From Bordetella parapertussis (GTDB lineage Bacteria; Pseudomonadota; Gammaproteobacteria; Burkholderiales; Burkholderiaceae_B): 10,592 nucleotides of DNA. Location: contig CAMCWG010000079.1 in assembly GCA_945882005.1 (NCBI GenBank), positions 1 to 10,592 on the forward strand, read 5' to 3'. The translations under genes were made by a program, and so were the position numbers. Below the pieces are notes generated by a model that was not told where the DNA came from, made no database searches, and worked only from the letters and a program-made list of their open reading frames with translations. Shown here piece by piece: positions 6,760 to 10,592 of the stretch; within the stretch, counting starts at the first letter, position 1; every line of letters begins with the position of its first letter.

Positions 6760-7352
6760 CGGCACAAGTAATCAACCTGTGTCGTACTCGATCTAAAAGG
6801 ATCCGTGAGATCGCTCGAGTACTCACCCATTAACAGTCGTTGTTTGGGCAAAAAATAAGTCCTGAAGAATCGACTGGCGCTTGCTAAAAATTCACCCCTG
6901 GCCGTTAAGCGGACACACCCGTCAGCAATTGTGATTGTGCCAGACTGCTGTTGCTCGGTCAGTCGCACATCAACGAGTCGATGTTCTTTCATGTATTCGG
7001 TGGCGTATACACGCTCAAAGGCTGCGAGCTGGATTGCACCCCCGCGTTGCTGAAGTTTCTCAAGCGTGTAGAAGGATAATGATCGATCGATAACGGTTGG
7101 TACTGAAATTGCGTACGCGTAGCCGAACAACAACCAAACGAGAGCAATTAAACCTTGCTCGAAACCGTTAAACACGCGCAGCGGCCGAATCACCCGCAGA
7201 AGCACAAGCATCAAGCTCGTTGCAATCACGCCATCGATAATGGCCGCATAGAAGACGACATTCACTTTAAAAAACTGGATATGCACCCAATAAGTGCCTA
7301 TCAGCAAGACAAAATACAACAGGGTTGCGACAGTCAACTTTAGGTATTTCAT
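6756..7352 (-). CDS. Unrecognised 198-residue membrane protein, last gene of the gtrB-gtrA cluster
   Basis: I do not recognise a named family. Three hydrophobic segments are visible at about 7-25, 33-53 and 66-88. The loop between the second and third is rich in arginine (residues 53-59), which by the positive-inside rule puts it in the cytoplasm and the remaining 110 residues in the periplasm. That tail has a helical part (SFYTLEKLQQRGG, 93-105; FERVYATEYMKEHRLVD, 112-128). It is followed by a strand-turn-strand GTITIADGCVRLTARG (138-153) and an aromatic-basic helix ending LPKQRLLMGEY, then a DPFR near the end. The order helix-helix-helix-wing recalls a winged-helix fold, but that sits awkwardly with the predicted topology. 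Two cysteines occur at 146 and 197. The ATG overlaps the GtrA-family stop as ATGA (7352-7349), which indicates translational coupling and a shared function in sugar transfer. It is too small to be a GtrX/GT-C type transferase. Confidence 0.82.
   Translation of the reverse strand: MKYLKLTVATLLYFVLLIGTYWVHIQFFKVNVVFYAAIIDGVIATSLMLVLLRVIRPLRVFNGFEQGLIALVWLLFGYAYAISVPTVIDRSLSFYTLEKLQQRGGAIQLAAFERVYATEYMKEHRLVDVRLTEQQQSGTITIADGCVRLTARGEFLASASRFFRTYFLPKQRLLMGEYSSDLTDPFRSSTTQVDYLCR
6786..6820. other. Imperfect inverted repeat just past the + strand operon end
   Basis: ACTCGATC at 6786-6793 pairs with GATCGCTCGAGT at 6809-6820, leaving a 2-base bulge (GC) and a 15-base loop that contains GGATCC. It lies 27 bases after the stop of the + strand ligase/polymerase and inside the 3' coding part of the - strand gene. 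No T-tract follows on either strand, so it does not qualify as an intrinsic terminator. It could protect a 3' end or be chance. Confidence 0.3.
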
Positions 7353-7762
7353 ACTTTAAACACTAGTAGTTTGTTTCCAAAGTAGCTAGACAAAACTTGT
7401 AGCCCCGTTGCAATCACAAACCCAAATACATAGTTAAGTTTGGCAACATCGGCCCACAAGTACATGACGAACCCGTGCATAGCCGCAAGCATTGCGTACA
7501 AGACGACGAAGCGCACGACCTGCGACCGAGCGGCAACGCTTGAGCCGCTAAATACAAAATAGCGACTGCCAATAAACGAGGCGGTAATACCAAAAATAGA
7601 GGCAACTAGGTTTGCAAGCCCTGCAGTCTGCCAATGCAATACCTCAAGACAAAAAACCAGGACGCTGAAATGAATGCCGGTTGCAGCTAAGCCATTAACG
7701 ATGTACTTGAAAACCTGAGCGCTCAAAATTTGACTAGCGACTGTTCTGTTATGCACGGACAT
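7349..7762 (-). CDS. GtrA-family membrane protein (putative lipid-linked sugar flippase)
   Basis: This small integral membrane protein of 137 residues has four hydrophobic segments (about 18-38, 46-68, 83-104, 110-130). The GtrA-family pattern is visible: FKYIVNGLAATGIHF near the N-terminus, FIGSRYFVF (63-71) after the second segment, and SYFGNKLLVFK at the end. Family members are proposed to move undecaprenyl-phosphate-linked monosaccharides from the cytoplasmic to the periplasmic face. The ATG at 7762 is preferred. It overlaps the last 14 bases of the upstream glycosyltransferase, gives the normal family length, and avoids an unneeded 18-residue extension beginning at 7816. The next gene overlaps by ATGA. 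Position directly after a GtrB-like transferase is the classic arrangement and supports the assignment. Confidence 0.87.
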   Translation of the reverse strand: MSVHNRTVASQILSAQVFKYIVNGLAATGIHFSVLVFCLEVLHWQTAGLANLVASIFGITASFIGSRYFVFSGSSVAARSQVVRFVVLYAMLAAMHGFVMYLWADVAKLNYVFGFVIATGLQVLSSYFGNKLLVFKV

Positions 7763-8699
7763 GCTCAACCGAATCAAGGTAAGCCTGATAGTCAATTTGG
7801 TTCGGAGCGCCAGCACGAACGACCCCTGTGAGCATCAGCGTCATCAAGGTCAATGCGCCAGTCTGCAAAAACACCAGCAACAAAATACCTAAAGCCACGG
7901 AGAACCAGCCAGGCGTCGCAAAATTTGCCAGCTTGAGTGCTATCGCTACAGCGCTAGCAAGAACGGTCGCCACGGCAACCATTGCGCACACAATCCCCAC
8001 ACGCACTAAAACATCTTCGGCGAACACCATTAACGCACGAAAGCCATGCAAGGCTAAGCCAACAAAATTCATCTTACTTTTGCCTGCGTAGCGGGGCCCG
8101 CGGTCGAGCGGAAGTGACCGCATCTTGAGCTTGGAGGTCAACGCGCAAGCGGCAACATGCATCCAAAGCTCCTGCATCGCGGCAAGGCGTTTCACGGCAC
8201 TAGGCTTTAGGGCCATAAAATTACCAAAACTGATTTTTCGACCAGTTAGCAACTGGAACAGCCACTTATAAATCAAATAAAAGGTTTTGAACTTTATTGT
8301 TTCGACACGACTTTTACGCTGCGCTACAACCATATCAACGTGTGGATCTTGTAGAGGAGCAACTAAAGCACGGATCGACTGGGGCGTATCCTCACCATCG
8401 GAATCCATGATGACCGTGCAAGGCACGTCGGGCAAATGTTCAGCAACATAATTGATGCCGATCGCAATCGCGCGCTGGTGACCAACATTACGTTTTAGGC
8501 GAATAACGACACCATCAAGGCCCGCATTGAATATAGCGCTCGTTTCGACCGGCTGGTTCACCGAACCATCATCAACAGCAACGATATAGGCATTGGAACC
8601 GTATTCCGCACGCAGCTCTTTGAATAGTCGCGTTGAAGCCTCGCGATCTTCATAGATCGGCATTACTACTGCAAATCGTGCGTCTGTCAGATCAGTCAT
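7749..8699 (-). CDS. GtrB-like polyprenyl-phosphate glycosyltransferase (GT2, DPM-synthase type)
   Basis: This 316-residue enzyme is expected to transfer a sugar from a nucleotide donor to undecaprenyl phosphate at the inner face of the cytoplasmic membrane. The GT2 domain begins FAVVMPIYED, with VDDGS at 42-46, LKRNVGHQRAIAIGINY at 68-84, and the metal-binding DSDGED at 99-104. GKSKM at 206-210 corresponds to the family G.SK motif. Two long hydrophobic segments (about 228-258 and 265-294) form the C-terminal membrane anchor typical of GtrB. The acidic motif differs from the common DADLQDPP form by having DGED after DS, which may reflect a subfamily with another donor. It starts 32 bp after the UDP-xylose synthase gene without an obvious ribosome binding site, and its stop overlaps the GtrA-family start. 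UDP-xylose is a plausible donor from context, but this is inference. UDP-glucose is the standard alternative. Confidence 0.9.
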   Translation of the reverse strand: MTDLTDARFAVVMPIYEDREASTRLFKELRAEYGSNAYIVAVDDGSVNQPVETSAIFNAGLDGVVIRLKRNVGHQRAIAIGINYVAEHLPDVPCTVIMDSDGEDTPQSIRALVAPLQDPHVDMVVAQRKSRVETIKFKTFYLIYKWLFQLLTGRKISFGNFMALKPSAVKRLAAMQELWMHVAACALTSKLKMRSLPLDRGPRYAGKSKMNFVGLALHGFRALMVFAEDVLVRVGIVCAMVAVATVLASAVAIALKLANFATPGWFSVALGILLLVFLQTGALTLMTLMLTGVVRAGAPNQIDYQAYLDSVEHVRA

Positions 8700-8731
8700 A
8701 AGTTCGGACTCGGCTTGCGTCTATGCTGCGG

Positions 8732-9673
8732 TTATTTTTTTAATGCCTGCTGGAAATAAGCAATGGTTCGTTCTAGCCCCTGCTCGAGAGCAATCGTTGG
8801 CTCCCAATCGAGGAATTGTTTTGCCTTGGCAATATCCGGCCGTCGCTGCTTAGGGTCGTCTTGTGGCAGCGGCATGTGAATGAGTTTACTGCGCGAACCG
8901 GTTAGGCGAAGTACTTTCTCAGCCAACTCGATCATGGTGAACTCACCAGGATTACCCAAATTTATCGGGCCTGTGACTGAATCATGACTATTCATCAATC
9001 GCAAAAATCCCTCAACCAGATCATCGACATAGCAAAAACTACGCGTCTGACTGCCATCACCATAAATGGTGATGTCGTCACCTCTGAGGGCTTGTACGAT
9101 AAAGTTACTGACGACACGGCCATCATTCGCCGCCATGCGTGGGCCGTAGGTATTAAAAATACGCACGACTTTTATCGTTAGCTTATGCGCCCGCTGATAG
9201 TCAAAAAACAAGGTTTCTGCGGCACGCTTACCCTCATCGTAGCAACTACGGATACCGATTGTGTTGACGTTCCCCCAATACTCTTCTGGCTGCGGGTGTA
9301 CGCTAGGATCACCATAGACCTCAGAGGTCGATGCCTGAAAAATCTTCGCGCCTGTCACCCTCGCGAGCTCAAGCATATTCAGCGCGCCCAACACTGAAGT
9401 TTTCATGGTGTGGATAGGATCGTACTGGTAATGCACAGGCGATGCGGGGCAGGCGAGGTTATAGATCTCATCCAGATCCTGAGCAGCTAACGCATCAACC
9501 ACGTCATGCTTGATCAACTTAAAGTTCGGGTTCTTACGCAAGCCCTCGACATTTTTTTCGCTGCCAGTAAAGAAGCTATCGAGCCCAACGACTTGGTGCC
9601 CTTGCTCAATCAGTCGGTCGCATAAATGAGAACCTAAGAAGCCTGCCGCACCTGTGACGAGAATTTTTTTCAT
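8732..9673 (-). CDS. uxs: UDP-glucuronate decarboxylase (UDP-xylose synthase)
   Basis: This 313-residue cytoplasmic extended short-chain dehydrogenase/reductase oxidises and decarboxylates UDP-glucuronate, then reduces the 4-keto intermediate to UDP-xylose. The NAD-binding GAAGFLG is at 8-14. The UXS-specific [10 protein letters not shown] stretch is at 74-83. The catalytic set is in [11 protein letters not shown] (113-123, Ser/Thr 116-117 and Glu118) and SCYDEGKR (143-150, Tyr145 and Lys149). [11 protein letters not shown] and [15 protein letters not shown] follow, as usual for the family. The frame is open to 9766, but ATG 9673 is chosen because it gives the canonical MKKILVTG start and is preceded by AGGAG at 9686-9690. 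The length then fits the family. The gene follows ugd by 16 bp, so its substrate is made by the preceding gene product. RfbB-type dehydratase or UDP-glucose epimerase are less likely, given the UXS-specific motifs. Confidence 0.95.
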   Translation of the reverse strand: MKKILVTGAAGFLGSHLCDRLIEQGHQVVGLDSFFTGSEKNVEGLRKNPNFKLIKHDVVDALAAQDLDEIYNLACPASPVHYQYDPIHTMKTSVLGALNMLELARVTGAKIFQASTSEVYGDPSVHPQPEEYWGNVNTIGIRSCYDEGKRAAETLFFDYQRAHKLTIKVVRIFNTYGPRMAANDGRVVSNFIVQALRGDDITIYGDGSQTRSFCYVDDLVEGFLRLMNSHDSVTGPINLGNPGEFTMIELAEKVLRLTGSRSKLIHMPLPQDDPKQRRPDIAKAKQFLDWEPTIALEQGLERTIAYFQQALKK

Positions 9674-9685
9674 TTTTACTAATCG

Positions 9686-9692
9686 CTCCTCA
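9686..9692 (-). promoter_or_regulatory. Ribosome binding site of uxs fused to the ugd stop codon
   Basis: Read on the - strand, TGAGGAG combines the ugd stop (TGA, 9692-9690) with an AGGAG ribosome binding site (9690-9686), 12 bases before the uxs ATG at 9673. The spacing is a little long. The arrangement suggests that ribosomes finishing ugd help start uxs, linking the two consecutive steps of UDP-xylose supply. It also fixes the uxs start at 9673. Confidence 0.75.
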
Positions 9693-10592
9693 AGCGCGTC
9701 CGATGCCGGCGTAATAGAAGCCGATCGCTTTAAAAGGTTCTGGGTCCAAGTGGTTACGCCCATCAAAGATCACTGCAGCTTTTAGTGTCGCTTTTAACTT
9801 AACTGGATCGATTGCACGGTATTGCTTCCACTCTGTTACCAGCGCCACGGCGTCTGCGTTTTTGGCAGCGAGCATAGGCTCATCCACAATCGTCAAGCGG
9901 CCATTGCGTAATAGGTCTGCAAACAACTTTTCAGCGACCTCTTTGGCGACAGGGTCGTGCGCTACAACGTGTGCGCCCGCTTGGCACAAGCCACGAATCA
10001 AATCAATGGAAGACGCCTCGCGCATATCATCAGTTTCAGGCTTGAACGCAAGACCCCAGACGCAGATTGTGCGATCGCTCAAGTCCTTACCCATACGCCC
10101 GGTAATTTGCTCCAACAAGTACTGCTTTTGTTTTTTGTTACGCGCTTCAACACCGTTTAAAACGAGCGGCTCAACGCCCACACTCTGGGCGATCCGCACC
10201 AACGCTTGAACATCCTTGGGGAAACATGAGCCACCATAACCACACCCAGCGCGCAGAAACGCCGGGCCAATGCGACTGTCCATCCCAACACCTTGCCGCA
10301 CGTCCTCCACATCAATGCCATAACGGTCGCAAATGTTTGCGATCTCATTCATGAAAGATATGCGTGTTGCCAGCATTGCGTTTGAGGCATATTTGATCAG
10401 TTCCGCCTCTTTCACCCCAACGGTAAGCAACCGAGCCTCATCATCTACATAGGGACGGTACAACTCCATCAACTGGGCTTTTGTTTGCTCGTTTTCCGTG
10501 CCAATCACAATGCGGTCAGGCTTAAAGAAGTCTTCAATTGCAGCGCCCTCCTTTAAAAACTCTGGATTGCTTGCAACATCAAAGTCAATAAA
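9690..10592 (-). CDS. ugd: UDP-glucose 6-dehydrogenase, N-terminus outside window
   Basis: Three hundred codons of a UDP-glucose/GDP-mannose dehydrogenase family enzyme are visible. It oxidises UDP-glucose twice with NAD+ to UDP-glucuronate in the cytoplasm. The frame is open to the right edge and reads [20 protein letters not shown] immediately inside it, so the N-terminal NAD-binding domain (about 140 residues) lies beyond the window. A GTG at 10508 is not the true start. Family landmarks are [19 protein letters not shown] with the substrate-binding Lys and Asn, then [12 protein letters not shown] with the catalytic Cys encoded at 10226-10224. The C-terminal UDP-binding domain contains [17 protein letters not shown] and ends with FDGRNHLDP. 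No disrupted residues are seen. It heads the visible - strand operon and feeds uxs, 16 bp downstream. Other nucleotide-sugar dehydrogenases in the family are less likely, because [10 protein letters not shown] and the uxs neighbour point to UDP-glucose. Confidence 0.97.
   Translation of the reverse strand, partial: FIDFDVASNPEFLKEGAAIEDFFKPDRIVIGTENEQTKAQLMELYRPYVDDEARLLTVGVKEAELIKYASNAMLATRISFMNEIANICDRYGIDVEDVRQGVGMDSRIGPAFLRAGCGYGGSCFPKDVQALVRIAQSVGVEPLVLNGVEARNKKQKQYLLEQITGRMGKDLSDRTICVWGLAFKPETDDMREASSIDLIRGLCQAGAHVVAHDPVAKEVAEKLFADLLRNGRLTIVDEPMLAAKNADAVALVTEWKQYRAIDPVKLKATLKAAVIFDGRNHLDPEPFKAIGFYYAGIGRA

Noticed and set aside
7763..7816. 18-residue N-terminal extension of the GtrA-family gene
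   Set aside because: It would overlap the transferase gene by 68 bases and exceed the usual family length. The ATG at 7762 fits better.
7828..8091. 87-codon + strand frame opposite the GtrB-like gene
   Set aside because: Its Ala/Thr-rich translation is the mirror of the transferase's membrane anchor. There is no ribosome binding site or motif.
9673..9766. N-terminal extension of uxs to 9766
   Set aside because: The extra 31 residues overlap ugd, are not NAD-domain-like, and lie before a canonical MKKILVTG start with AGGAG upstream.
9862..10209. 115-codon open frame on the + strand opposite ugd
   Set aside because: It is antisense to conserved ugd coding sequence including the UDP-binding domain, and its own translation has no domain-like pattern.
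1..10592. tRNA/rRNA genes, CRISPR arrays, insertion sequences, JUMPstart-like or riboswitch elements
   Set aside because: Scanning by eye found no regularly spaced repeats, transposase motifs, terminal inverted repeats or cloverleaf-like sequences. Nearly all bases are coding.

Overview
The window is a chromosomal-type surface polysaccharide locus (O-antigen, capsule or exopolysaccharide) from a Gram-negative bacterium. The protein sequences look proteobacterial, most likely beta- or gamma-proteobacterial. Base composition is near 50% GC by eye. The genus cannot be named from the sequence alone.

The left block (about 1-6759) lies on the + strand. It contains: the 3' end of a probable family-61-like glycosyltransferase; an OafA-type membrane acyltransferase with a C-terminal SGNH domain; a GT-A-like glycosyltransferase of the family often mislabelled 'hemolytic protein HlpA-like'; rfbA (dTDP-glucose synthesis); rfbC (dTDP-4-keto-6-deoxyglucose 3,5-epimerase); and a large polytopic O-antigen ligase/polymerase carrying an extra C-terminal soluble domain. 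The partner genes rfbB and rfbD are not in the window. Most junctions are tight or overlapping, so the block is probably one operon. The exception is an 85-bp gap before rfbA, which holds a decayed copy of the preceding gene's 3' end.

The right block (about 6756-10592) lies on the - strand and reads right to left. It contains: ugd (UDP-glucose to UDP-glucuronate, N-terminus outside the window); a UDP-glucuronate decarboxylase (UDP-xylose synthase); a polyprenyl-phosphate glycosyltransferase of the GtrB/DPM-synthase type; a GtrA-family flippase-like protein; and an unrecognised 198-residue membrane protein. The genes are separated by 32 bp or less, or overlap, so this is very probably one operon. 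The two blocks converge on a shared TTAA at 6756-6759, where the two stop codons overlap and leave no room for a terminator.

Inferred cooperation: Ugd and Uxs make UDP-xylose. The GtrB-like enzyme may load a sugar, possibly that xylose, onto undecaprenyl phosphate, and the GtrA-like protein may flip it to the periplasm. The left block supplies an L-rhamnose-type precursor, sugar transfer, acyl decoration, and polymerisation or ligation. The most unusual items are the small membrane protein that closes the gtrB-gtrA cluster, the extra domain on the ligase/polymerase, and the possible lipid-linked pentose route. No RNA genes, CRISPR arrays, insertion sequences or phage genes were seen, and there is no gene-free stretch over 300 bases.
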